DNA of 64,000 nucleotides from Rhodococcus zopfii NBRC 100606 = JCM 9919 (GTDB taxonomy: Bacteria; Actinomycetota; Actinomycetes; Mycobacteriales; Mycobacteriaceae): positions 1 through 64,000 of the forward strand of contig NZ_BCXI01000042.1 in NCBI RefSeq assembly GCF_001895025.1, written 5' to 3'. The position numbers and the translations under genes are program-made. The stretch's first letter is position 1, and each line of letters opens with the position of its first letter. Below, one piece after another: positions 33,701-41,021 of this stretch. The notes under the pieces are model-generated. The model saw only the letters and a program-made list of their open reading frames with translations, searched no databases and had not been told where the DNA came from.

Positions 33701-34186
33701 CTACGCAGGTTCGCCGGCCGGGCGGTTACGAGCCCGCTCGTAGCTGGATCGCAGCTCGCTCTCAGGGATCTCAAGCGCCTCAGACAGCTTTGCTGCGGCA
33801 TTGTCGGACAGCGAGATCACGCCGCGCTCGACGCTGCTGACGATCTGGGTGGCGACGCCCGCCTTCGCGCCGAGCTGAGGCTGCGTAAGCCCCAGAAGCA
33901 CGCGCCAGTCGCCCGGATAGCGCTCCCCCTCCGGGACGTGCACAACATCGGCGATCTCGACGCCCAGCGCTTCGACGACCTTTGCGAGCAGATCGACCTG
34001 CGGCGAGGACTCACCCTGTTCCCAGCGACGAATCGTGTCCGCACCAACGCGTGCGACACGCGCGGTTTCCGTCTGGGAAAAGCCGGCATCGCGGCGGGCT
34101 TTACGCAGCGCTTCGGCGCTAAACCCACGCATTACTCGTCGGCTCACAGACCGGGTCCTCCTGGTGAAGTCGTCATCGCTAGACAC
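33701..34186 (-). CDS. XRE-family regulator with two helix-turn-helix domains
   Basis: A 161-residue protein. The first HTH reads RKARRDAGFSQTETARVARV, GADTIRRWEQGESSPQ; the second WRVLLGLTQPQLGAKAGVAT, QIVSSVERGVISLSDNAA. The two Cro/CI-like domains suggest an asymmetric operator or a pair of sites. GTG 34186 is used (GAGGA seven bases before). The promoter region carries an ATACAA/TTGTAT inverted repeat (34215-34242) resembling half-sites of the shared operator, so it is the best candidate for the repressor of promoters A-F and of itself. Confidence 0.75.
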   Translation of the reverse strand: MSSDDDFTRRTRSVSRRVMRGFSAEALRKARRDAGFSQTETARVARVGADTIRRWEQGESSPQVDLLAKVVEALGVEIADVVHVPEGERYPGDWRVLLGLTQPQLGAKAGVATQIVSSVERGVISLSDNAAAKLSEALEIPESELRSSYERARNRPAGEPA

Positions 34187-34214
34187 TGTGCAGTCCTCTC
34201 GATACGATGCGCAC

Positions 34215-34242
34215 ATACAAGTGCGATTAAATAAGGTTGTAT
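34215..34242. promoter_or_regulatory. inverted repeat at the XRE gene promoter
   Basis: ATACAA and TTGTAT separated by 16 bases, upstream of the XRE start. Related in sequence to the operator arms at sites A-F. Confidence 0.5.
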
Positions 34243-34285
34243 AGATGAGGGGTAATGGGTGGTGAGAATGAGTGTCGAAAACTGA

Positions 34286-34418
34286 ACGGTCCCCCAGCTG
34301 TTAGCCGCAGCTGAGGGACCGTCGAGACAGCAAGTCGACTGTTAGCCGCAGTCGAACAAGCCAGAGACCAGCGGGTTAGCGGCCCGCGGTCTCGATTGCA
34401 GAAATGGAGACTGCAATG
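34286..34418 (+). ncRNA. structured leader: three hairpins with identical TTAGCSG loops plus a ribosome-site hairpin
   Basis: Hairpin 1 (34286-34322) ends in CAGCTG-TTAGCCG-CAGCTG. Hairpin 2 (34335-34355) is TCGACTG-TTAGCCG-CAGTCGA. Hairpin 3 (34364-34393) is GAGACC-A-GCGGG-TTAGCGG-CCCGC-GGTCTC. A fourth stem (TTGCAG / CTGCAA, 34395-34415) holds GGAG in its loop directly before ATG 34416. The stems differ but the seven-base loops are nearly the same, which suggests RNA selection. It is probably a cis-regulatory leader of the WhiB-like gene. Confidence 0.6.
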
Positions 34419-35207
34419 AACACGTTAGTTGGCGCTGGGCCCTTGCACCTAGCGACCGCCGGATCGAACCCAGTCCGGGTGGAGATCGACGACACTCGGC
34501 TTGCCGACGGACCTCATCGCGAGATCCTGCTCCGGCACCGCCCGAATCAGGACGGCACCGCCTGCTCAGGCTGCGGATTCGCATATACCGAGGTCTCCCC
34601 CCTGTGCCCTCACGTTGCCGACGCGCTGCGTGAGATGGCCGCGATCGATACCCGGCCCCAGAAGCAGAAGTCGTCGCTCGGCGGCTACTCGACCAGCAGA
34701 CTCCGCGCAATGGCGCGCGAGCATTCCGGCCAGGGCCGGTGCCGGCGCTGCGGGTTCGTCTACTCCGGGCGAGTGCGTCTCTGCCCCACCGCGCGCCGAA
34801 TCGCCGCTGAACTCGAATCCCGATCCAAAGCACCTATGACCCAGCCGTGCGCTGGCCAGGGGCTGTGTGCGGGCAAGGGGTCGGCATGGAACGTCACCGG
34901 ACATGAGGCGGCACCGTGGAAGCGCGCTATGGCCGCGTGCTCGATCTGCCCGCTGCTCACGCAGTGTGAGAAAGAGCTGGAGAGCCGACTCACAGCTGGA
35001 GCGAAGATCAGCGAGCAGATCATCGCCGGCAGGCTGTTCACGGTCAGAGGCGCCGAGGTCACGGCCCAGAAGGTCGATGAGTTCGCAGATCATCGTGGTC
35101 GGCCGAAGAAGAAGCGGACTCGCCCGACCCGGCGCACCGCCGATCAGGCTCCGGCAGTTCCCGCAGTGGGACGCCAGCTCGCACTCTTCGAGGGGGCAGC
35201 CGCATGA
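34416..35207 (+). CDS. WhiB-like protein with N-terminal zinc-knuckle pair
   Basis: A 263-residue protein. Two related Cys clusters come first (CSGCGFAYTEVSPLCP; CRRCGFVYSGRVRLCP). After residue 145 a WhiB-like core follows with spaced cysteines: CAGQGLCAGKG, then CSICPLLTQCEKEL. The CxxC-x5-C end is the usual Fe-S ligand pattern. A basic C-terminus (RGRPKKKRTRPTRR) could bind DNA. ATG 34416 (GGAG six bases upstream) lies in the stem of a hairpin, and ATG 34404 is an alternative. WhiB proteins sense redox state and regulate transcription through sigma factors. Confidence 0.65.
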   Translation: MNTLVGAGPLHLATAGSNPVRVEIDDTRLADGPHREILLRHRPNQDGTACSGCGFAYTEVSPLCPHVADALREMAAIDTRPQKQKSSLGGYSTSRLRAMAREHSGQGRCRRCGFVYSGRVRLCPTARRIAAELESRSKAPMTQPCAGQGLCAGKGSAWNVTGHEAAPWKRAMAACSICPLLTQCEKELESRLTAGAKISEQIIAGRLFTVRGAEVTAQKVDEFADHRGRPKKKRTRPTRRTADQAPAVPAVGRQLALFEGAAA

Positions 35208-35530
35208 CGCTGAACTCGACACCTGGATCGATTGCAGTGGACCGTGAGGGCAGAGAGTGGGCAGTTCTCGCTATCGACAGCGCCCTGAAGGGCCGCCTCG
35301 TCAGTGGAACCGCAACGCCGGCCGTCATGGATCTGGTCGAGCTGGTCGACACATACGGCCCGCTGATCATGTCGCCCATCCGTCCCGCCGCCGATGGCGG
35401 GTTCACGACGATCGTCGACACCGTCGGCCTCGTCGCATCCGATCCGGAAACGGCCTCGATCGAGCAGATCGAACAGGTCGCCGCCTTCGCTAAGTCGATC
35501 GTCCTGCCACAAGGTCGACTGCGCGCATGA
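35204..35530 (+). CDS. hypothetical protein, 108 aa, coupled to the WhiB-like gene
   Basis: Overlaps the WhiB-like stop by four bases (ATGA). A soluble, acidic protein: MTLNSTPGSIAVDREGREWA, then LVDTYGPLIMSPIRPAADGG and ASIEQIEQVAAFAKSIVLP. Good codon third positions. No domain is recognised; the coupling suggests joint function with the WhiB-like protein. Confidence 0.6.
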   Translation: MTLNSTPGSIAVDREGREWAVLAIDSALKGRLVSGTATPAVMDLVELVDTYGPLIMSPIRPAADGGFTTIVDTVGLVASDPETASIEQIEQVAAFAKSIVLPQGRLRA

Positions 35531-35705
35531 CCAACTCCACACCTCGCATTTCTTGCATGCGTGCCTCCGCAATCGAAGGGGTTCCGCATGGTGTGATGTG
35601 GGGTGCTGAAGTGGGTCAAACACACAGGAGGTGCATCTATGCACGAGTGATCTGAGACGAGCTAACCATCAACTACACAGTGCAGTGATATAGCCCAAAA
35701 AAAGA

Positions 35706-35734
35706 GAAAACCCCCCAGGTGGGGGTGGGTTTTC
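35706..35734 (+). terminator. hairpin terminator
   Basis: GAAAACCC, CCC, then GGGTTTTC form a stem ending in T residues rightward; a run of seven A residues on the left gives T residues leftward. Confidence 0.6.
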
Positions 35735-35748
35735 ATCAGAAGATCCAC

Positions 35749-35801
35749 GGAAGGATGAGAAGTCCTTCCCCGCTGAGGGAGATCGTCTTGGCAGGACGAT
35801 C
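35749..35801 (+). promoter_or_regulatory. two-hairpin leader before the rep gene
   Basis: GGAAGGA/TCCTTCC (35749-35769) and GATCGTC/GACGATC (35781-35801), each a perfect 7-bp stem with a seven-base loop, just before the putative rep start. A candidate copy-number control leader. Confidence 0.45.
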
Positions 35802-35870
35802 GCACTCTGGGTGAGTTTCCGAAGTTGGCGCTTCCGAGACTCTGTTACTGCTTCCCCGAAGGGACTTACC

Positions 35871-37325
35871 TTGACCGGTACGTCTCAGGGTAGCGCACAC
35901 CCTGAAATCGACTCAACCGTTCAGAGTTCGCTGACCTCCGGCGTGTCGTCCGAGGTCAGCGAGATCCCTACCTCCCGCCCGCAGCCCTTCGCTGACGGGG
36001 AGTGGGAGGCAATCGTCGCTGCCGCGGTGGCTGCGGTCGCCGAGATCGAAGCCGCTGAAGCACGGGACGACACCGCTGAAGCAGCGATCTCCGCGCTGCT
36101 GGAAGCCCAGCCCACCGGCTCGCGCGGCGCTCTGATGTTGCCCGTCGCCCCTGGCGAGTCCGCGCAGATCCCGACCTGGCACAGCCGGGGGTATTGGCTG
36201 GCTCTGTGCGAGTGGATCGTCACCCACACCGACCGCGGACGCGCGGCCCTCCAGCGCCACGGCATCGCCGCGGCGACGTTCGTCCGGGGCTGTGCCGCAC
36301 ATGCCCAGGTCGCCGAGTCGGCAACCGGTCGACGGGTGTCCGCATGCCTGGATACCCTCGTCAGCCGATCCGGCCTCTCGGTCGATCAGCTCAAGCGGTG
36401 CCGACGAGTGCTCAAGCTGCTCGAGCTCGGTGTCGAGCAGGCCCGGGGCAAGAAGCTCAACAACGTCGAGCGTGAGGCTGCCGCTCGCCTCTACGGGCTG
36501 ATCCACGGCCATGCCCCTGTGCGGCTCCAGCGCGGCGCGGCGAGCGTGTGGTCGTTGTCCGCACCTCGTTGGGCCGTCGAGGCCATGCCGGCGCCCGAGA
36601 AGAAGCCTCGGCCGCAGCGTCGGTCGCGCCGCCGACGGGCCCGCGCGCCCCGCGACTACGCAGCAACAGCAACTCGTCCAGTGTCGTCGACAACGCGCAG
36701 GTCAGCTGGCACCGCACCCCAATCCCCTAGTGGTTCTTTTCCCCTGGATCTTTCCGCTAGGAAAGATCACCAAGCGCGCGAGCGCGCAGGCGTAGAGAAC
36801 TCGATCTCCATGACTGTCCGGCCGCTCGCACTTCAGCGAGCAGCCGCTGAGCTGGTCGAACGCATCCCCGCACTGCGTGGCAGCGTCGGCGTCGACAATC
36901 TGACCGGACATCGGCGGGGGCATATCGGGTCGGTCTGCGATCTGCTGGTCGACGCCGGAATCGATACCGATCGATGGACGGGGATCGACATTGCTCAGGC
37001 CCTGACGCTCGATGGTGCTACCCGAGGTTGGACATGGCCGACAGCGGAGTCGATGACCTCGCCGTTGCGGCTGGTGGCCTTCAGGCTGACCCAGCTGGCG
37101 TGGTCCGATCCTTCCCCCACCGAGCGCAAGATTCGTGGTCGTGGGCTTCTCGGAGAGACCCCTACGGCCACCGCGCACCGGCTGGTCCGGGCCCGCCGCA
37201 GCGCTCTGGACGAAGCTGCAACGACCCAGGCTCCCCCGGCGTCTGTCGAGCATCGGAAGGCGCTGCGGGCACAGTTCGCGGCGGAGTTGGCAGCTCGGAA
37301 AGCAGGCGCGGCTCAGACTGCATGA
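35871..37325 (+). CDS. putative replication initiator (Rep)
   Basis: A 484-residue protein from TTG 35871 (AAGGGA upstream; the frame extends to GTG 35811). The N-terminal half has YWLALCEWIVTHTDRGRAAL and RRVSACLDTLVSRSGLSVDQ, LKRCRRVLKLLELGVE, a winged-helix initiator pattern. A basic linker with RRSRRRRARAPR and a SARKDHQARERAG segment follow. The C-terminal half starts MTVRPLALQRAAAELVERIP. The look and position (between a structured leader and parA) fit Rep proteins of Rhodococcus plasmids, but catalytic or origin-binding residues cannot be confirmed by eye. A second, unrelated replication module lies at 62.0 kb. Confidence 0.55.
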   Translation: MTGTSQGSAHPEIDSTVQSSLTSGVSSEVSEIPTSRPQPFADGEWEAIVAAAVAAVAEIEAAEARDDTAEAAISALLEAQPTGSRGALMLPVAPGESAQIPTWHSRGYWLALCEWIVTHTDRGRAALQRHGIAAATFVRGCAAHAQVAESATGRRVSACLDTLVSRSGLSVDQLKRCRRVLKLLELGVEQARGKKLNNVEREAAARLYGLIHGHAPVRLQRGAASVWSLSAPRWAVEAMPAPEKKPRPQRRSRRRRARAPRDYAATATRPVSSTTRRSAGTAPQSPSGSFPLDLSARKDHQARERAGVENSISMTVRPLALQRAAAELVERIPALRGSVGVDNLTGHRRGHIGSVCDLLVDAGIDTDRWTGIDIAQALTLDGATRGWTWPTAESMTSPLRLVAFRLTQLAWSDPSPTERKIRGRGLLGETPTATAHRLVRARRSALDEAATTQAPPASVEHRKALRAQFAAELAARKAGAAQTA

Positions 37326-37339
37326 TTCCCGAGACCAAG

Positions 37340-37363
37340 GGGACGTGTCGTCAGTACAGGTAA
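37340..37363 (+). repeat. dispersed GGGACRTGTCAT element, copy 11
   Basis: Core GGGACGTGTCGT, then TACAGGTAA. It starts 15 bases after the rep stop. Confidence 0.6.
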
Positions 37364-37492
37364 ACGCCATTTTTAGGATCAAAGGGCCTGATGTTGGACG
37401 GTGTGACGTCCCACAGTCACCATCAGAGAGTGAATAGGCTGCGGAACAAGACCCGCTGAGCCCGAAAACGAGCAAGAGGACGGAGCAGTGCC

Positions 37493-38104
37493 ATGAGCGC
37501 CAGAAGGACCACCCGCTCACACCCCCGCGTCCTCGTCAGCCGAACCCTCGACGAGCCCAGAAGGGTCTCACGCACCGCGGACTCGATCAGGGACCGACTC
37601 AGGACCGGGGCGCAACTGGTCCTCGTCGCGACCGGTGATCAGATCATCGAGCTTTCCGACAAGGAGCTGGCGGGAGCAGGACAGCAATGGACGCTGCGCA
37701 TCGTCGGTATGTCGAGGGTTCGCATCCACCTGAACACTCCCCTGCCGGCTACAGCGCAGATCGTGGCGACGGACCGCGCATTCGTCGAAGTTACCGGTCA
37801 CGTGACGGTTCACGCCTATACCCACGCCACGGTGCACGCGTTCGACGAATGCACCGTTCACGCCAGGAACGTCGCCGCCGTCAGCGCCTGCGATTCCTCG
37901 GCAGTGGTAGCCGTGGACGACACGGTGATCACCGCCTACGACAGCGCCCGTGTGTACGCGAGCGATCGCGCGTGGGTCATCGCAGCCGACTCCACCTCGG
38001 TGCACCTCTCCGGGGACGCGCACGCCTCGGTGGTGCGTGGGGTCCGCGTGACCGGGCCGGCGCGATCGAACCTGCACGTGGCCCCGTCCGCGATGCACGG
38101 ATAG
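37493..38104 (+). CDS. beta-solenoid (bactofilin-like) repeat protein
   Basis: A 203-residue protein. After a basic N-terminus, residues 85-185 are a run of short beta strands with alternating Val/Ala and polar residues, repeating about every seven or eight residues: VEVTGHVTVHAYTHATVHAF, DECTVHARNVAAVSACDSSA, VVAVDDTVITAYDSARVYAS. This is the pattern of a right-handed beta solenoid. Such folds polymerise or mimic DNA in some families; which applies here is unknown. The ATG follows a GGAGCAGTGCC leader. It lies between rep and parA. Confidence 0.55.
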   Translation: MSARRTTRSHPRVLVSRTLDEPRRVSRTADSIRDRLRTGAQLVLVATGDQIIELSDKELAGAGQQWTLRIVGMSRVRIHLNTPLPATAQIVATDRAFVEVTGHVTVHAYTHATVHAFDECTVHARNVAAVSACDSSAVVAVDDTVITAYDSARVYASDRAWVIAADSTSVHLSGDAHASVVRGVRVTGPARSNLHVAPSAMHG

Positions 38105-38128
38105 GCACCGATACCCGCGCCCATAGAG

Positions 38129-38138
38129 CCCATATGGG
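38129..38138. promoter_or_regulatory. CCCATATGGG operator-like palindrome 1
   Basis: A perfect 10-bp palindrome between the beta-solenoid gene and the centromere repeats. Confidence 0.55.
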
Positions 38139-38335
38139 AACTATGGGCACTCGGCGTGTCTCCACTCCCCCGCTCGTAGAAGCCGCGATCGCTGCTGCGC
38201 CTACCCGTCCGGATACTCGGATACCCCGCCCAAGGGGAGCGAACAAAAGAGCAGGTAAGGGCATATTTCCCATGCTTTGATCAGTGGGGCTGACGCTATA
38301 TGCCAAGCCGGTAGCTGAGCTATTGGTAGCTACCG

Positions 38336-38410
38336 GTAGATCAGCTACCTGTAGATCAGCTACCTGTAGATCAGCTACCGGTAGATCAGCTACCCGTAGA
38401 TCAGCTACCC
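38336..38410. repeat. five 15-bp direct repeats (candidate centromere)
   Basis: Units GTAGATCAGCTACCT, CCT, CCG, CCC and CCC at the variable end; each contains the inverted arms GTAG and CTAC. Partial units flank the array (GTAGCTGAGCTATTG, 38311, and GTAGATAG, 38411). It lies 85 bases upstream of parA. An origin iteron role cannot be excluded. Confidence 0.8.
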
Positions 38411-38466
38411 GTAGATAGAATCACCTAACATCAAGTAATCAGAGAGAATATAAGCTAATATTAGTG

Positions 38467-38476
38467 CCCATATGGG
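38467..38476. promoter_or_regulatory. CCCATATGGG operator-like palindrome 2
   Basis: A perfect palindrome 18 bases upstream of the parA start codon, well placed for autoregulation. Confidence 0.6.
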
Positions 38477-38494
38477 AATGGGAGAGGAGAGACT

Positions 38495-39283
38495 ATGACG
38501 ATCACCGCGATTGCCAACCTCAAAGGCGGCGTCGGCAAGACGACCATCGCCAACGGTCTGGCACACGCTGCGGCCGCCAGCGGCAAGTCCTGCCTGCTGG
38601 TCGATGCCGACATGCAGGGCAACTCGACGAAGCATCTGACCGGATACTCGGCGGCGGAGCCTGCGCCGCATTCGCTCGCCGACGTGCTCGACCGCAGCAT
38701 CGACCTGCCTGCCCGCGAGGCGATCGTCCCTGCGCGACGCGAGGAGATCGACGTTCTGCCCAGCGGCTTCGGTGAGTTGCAGGCCGTCAGCGACCAACTC
38801 GGTACCAAGGCCGGGGGAGAGATGGCGTTCGCGCGGGCCCTCAAGCAGGTCTCCGGCGACTACGACCACATCCTGATCGACTGCCGCCCGGCCATCGACC
38901 TCGTTTCGCGTAGCGCTCTGTACGCAGCGGACAACGTCCTGATCGTGGTGCAGCCCGAGCAGGACGCGCTCGACGGACTCGACGCAATCCGCGACGCCAT
39001 CGAGGACATAGCCAAGTACATGGACAAGGTGCTCCCCATCGCCGGTGTCGTCGTCAACCGGGTCGACGGCCGCCGCGGCGACCATGCCAAGACTCTCGAC
39101 TACCTCAAGCAGTACGCGGCCGAGGACGGGATCGACCTGCTCGGCGACCCAATTCCTCAGCTCGCCGACATTTCCAAGCTCACGACCGTCGGAATGGGAT
39201 TCGACCAGCACCCCAAGTCGCCGGCCTGGGCCCGCAACCTCCACACGACATTCACCGAGATCCTGGAGAAGGTGGCTCACTGA
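38495..39283 (+). CDS. parA: ParA-type plasmid partition ATPase
   Basis: A 262-residue protein: MTITAIANLKGGVGKTTIAN (Walker A with signature lysine), LLVDADMQGNSTKHL, and HILIDCRPAIDLVSRSALYA (Walker B region). No N-terminal HTH is present, so it is the short type Ib ParA, which pairs with a small ribbon-helix-helix protein. ATG 38495 follows GGAGAGGAGAGACT. The stop overlaps the next start as TGATG. ParA uses ATP-dependent nucleoid binding to separate plasmid copies. Confidence 0.9.
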   Translation: MTITAIANLKGGVGKTTIANGLAHAAAASGKSCLLVDADMQGNSTKHLTGYSAAEPAPHSLADVLDRSIDLPAREAIVPARREEIDVLPSGFGELQAVSDQLGTKAGGEMAFARALKQVSGDYDHILIDCRPAIDLVSRSALYAADNVLIVVQPEQDALDGLDAIRDAIEDIAKYMDKVLPIAGVVVNRVDGRRGDHAKTLDYLKQYAAEDGIDLLGDPIPQLADISKLTTVGMGFDQHPKSPAWARNLHTTFTEILEKVAH

Positions 39284-39702
39284 TGAGTGGCATTCCTGAA
39301 CCCACACGTCCGGCTCCGCGCCGGTCCCGCAACACGTTCGAGCAAGCAGCGCAATCGATGAAGGCGGGCGATGCAACGTCCGCAACGCCTGCAACGCAGC
39401 GTGTCGCCGCGGTGTCTGCACCTGTTGCACAAGTGCGTCCCGCAACGACGGAGCCTGTTGTGCAACAGGACGCAACGTCTCAGAAGAGGCGCAAAGCCGC
39501 AACGACGGACATCCTGTTGTCACTCTCGGAGGATCTGAAGAAGCGGATGGTTGCGACGCTTGAGCACACCCGTCCGCGCACGGGCATCACCAGCCAGCAG
39601 CAGTTCATTCGCACCGCGATCGACCTGCTGTGCGAGCGCCTGGAAGGCGAGTTCAACAATGGCGAGGCGTTCCCTCCGCCCGTCGAGAGCGTCAATCTAT
39701 AA
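39283..39702 (+). CDS. small centromere-binding protein (ParB-like, ribbon-helix-helix)
   Basis: A 139-residue protein. The first 75 residues are a flexible Ala/Thr/Pro/Val-rich arm. The C-terminus reads TTDILLSLSEDLKKRMVATL, then HTRPRTGITSQQQFIRTAID, LLCERLEGE, a ribbon-helix-helix pattern with a basic, Ser-Gln turn. It is coupled to parA by a one-base overlap and followed directly by a CCCATATGGG palindrome, so it is likely the repressor and centromere binder of the par operon. Confidence 0.75.
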   Translation: MSGIPEPTRPAPRRSRNTFEQAAQSMKAGDATSATPATQRVAAVSAPVAQVRPATTEPVVQQDATSQKRRKAATTDILLSLSEDLKKRMVATLEHTRPRTGITSQQQFIRTAIDLLCERLEGEFNNGEAFPPPVESVNL

Positions 39703-39712
39703 CCCATATGGG
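39703..39712. promoter_or_regulatory. CCCATATGGG operator-like palindrome 3
   Basis: A perfect copy immediately after the stop of the small centromere-binding gene. Confidence 0.6.
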
Positions 39713-39890
39713 TCATAGGGGATATGAGTGTGAATATGGGCAGTAGGACGGTCTGCAACGCCTCTACCAGCACTGTTGCGCGATTGCGCAACGTCGAATC
39801 CTCAGACAGCCAAGATGCAACGAGACCCCACCGGCTGGCACCCGGCAGGGCCTCTGCGACCGGGACCACCGTGGAAGGAAACCCCGATCA

Positions 39891-41021
39891 ATGACTGACC
39901 TTAATCTCCGCGCAGCACGCATTCAGCTGTACGGGCTGATCGCGGCTCTGGTGTTCGCGATCGCCGTCGCTATCGGCCTCACGGCGGGCGCATTCACGCT
40001 CAGCTTCTCCGTGTTGCGTGACCTCGCAACGCAGGGCCTCATGCCGGCGCAATGGGCCTGGATCTTTCCCGCGATCGTTGACGGCGCGATCCTCGGTGCA
40101 ACAATCGCCGTGGTCGTCCTGAGCAAGATCAACGGCAGTGACGAGGGCAAGAAGTTCTTCCTCTGGCTGCTCGTTGCGGTGGTGTGCATCAGTGTGGTCG
40201 GCAACGCGTTCCATGCCTACCAGGCCGCCCAGGAAGCCGCCCGCAAGATCGCCCGAGGGATCGACATCGGGTTCACGCCCCTCTCCCCGGCGGCGGCCGC
40301 GGCCATCGCCGTCATCCCGCCGCTGCTGGTCCTCGCTTTCAGCCACGGCATCGGCATCCTCATCAAGGCGATCGGCAACGCCTACGCCGAGTACAACGAG
40401 CTGGTCAACGCCGTTGTTGCATCCGCGGACGCAACAACCGAGACCGTTGCGTGGCAAGACGAGCCGATTGCATCCGTTGGCGAACCGATCCTCGATTCCT
40501 CCGCGGTGGGTGCAGTGCGGAAGCCGGATGTGGTGAACGATCCTTCCGAGAGTGCCGCCGGCGCGTACATCGAGACGCCCGTGACGCTGTTCCAAGTCCA
40601 TAACGTTGCGCCTGTTGCACCGGCAATTGCACCTGTTGCGCCCTCTGTTGCGCGCGTTGCACCTGACGTGCACGACGTTGCACAGCCCGCGGCCGTTGCG
40701 GCCGACTACGCAACGAGCGCACTGGACGCAGACAGCGCACCGGAGGAACCGGAGCAGACCACCGAAGCGCTCCTCGAATTCATCGAGCAGGCTCCCGGAC
40801 TCTCCACGCAGGTCCGGGCGACCGCGCGTCTGAAGATCCTCGACCCGGACATGACGTTTGCGGCCATCGCTGAGCTGACCGGCGGGGTGGCGGCCAGCAC
40901 CGCAATGCGCCGCTACAACAAAGCGGAGGAAGCAGCCTTCGCCGCGGGATTCACGATGCCTCCGCTGCCCGACCTCGGGCAGCAGGTTTTCGACGAGGAC
41001 CGAGAGCTGGTGACCTCCTGA
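39891..41021 (+). CDS. DUF2637-type membrane protein with C-terminal HTH-like segment
   Basis: A 376-residue protein. The first 150 residues contain four membrane helices (IQLYGLIAALVFAIAVAIGL, AWIFPAIVDGAILGATIAVV, FFLWLLVAVVCISVVGNAFH, AIAVIPPLLVLAFSHGIGIL), the DUF2637 (SpdB-like) pattern found on actinobacterial plasmids. A long Val/Ala/Pro linker follows. The last 80 residues (RATARLKILDPDMTFAAIAE, LTGGVAASTAMRRYNKAE) look like a DNA-binding helix-turn-helix. SpdB proteins act in intramycelial spread of Streptomyces plasmids. Its stop overlaps the next start by one base. Confidence 0.7.
   Translation: MTDLNLRAARIQLYGLIAALVFAIAVAIGLTAGAFTLSFSVLRDLATQGLMPAQWAWIFPAIVDGAILGATIAVVVLSKINGSDEGKKFFLWLLVAVVCISVVGNAFHAYQAAQEAARKIARGIDIGFTPLSPAAAAAIAVIPPLLVLAFSHGIGILIKAIGNAYAEYNELVNAVVASADATTETVAWQDEPIASVGEPILDSSAVGAVRKPDVVNDPSESAAGAYIETPVTLFQVHNVAPVAPAIAPVAPSVARVAPDVHDVAQPAAVAADYATSALDADSAPEEPEQTTEALLEFIEQAPGLSTQVRATARLKILDPDMTFAAIAELTGGVAASTAMRRYNKAEEAAFAAGFTMPPLPDLGQQVFDEDRELVTS

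Larger units (their letters stand above)
38105..38494. other. partition region: operators and centromere repeats
   Basis: Unusually AT-rich intergenic DNA with CCCATATGGG palindromes (38129 and 38467) and five 15-bp direct repeats (38336-38410). It is the probable centromere and autoregulatory region of the par operon. Confidence 0.7.

Noticed and set aside
33649-34234. ATG with an ideal GGAGGACGAC ribosome site, opposite the XRE gene
   Set aside because: The frame runs antisense to the XRE gene, with many rare codons and no recognisable protein. A very short leader peptide cannot be excluded.
34286-34322. First TTAGCCG hairpin as a simple terminator
   Set aside because: It lies before, not after, a gene, has two similar hairpins beside it with the same loop, and lacks a T tract.
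38336-38410. 15-bp repeats considered as a CRISPR array
   Set aside because: No spacers; location before parA supports a centromere.
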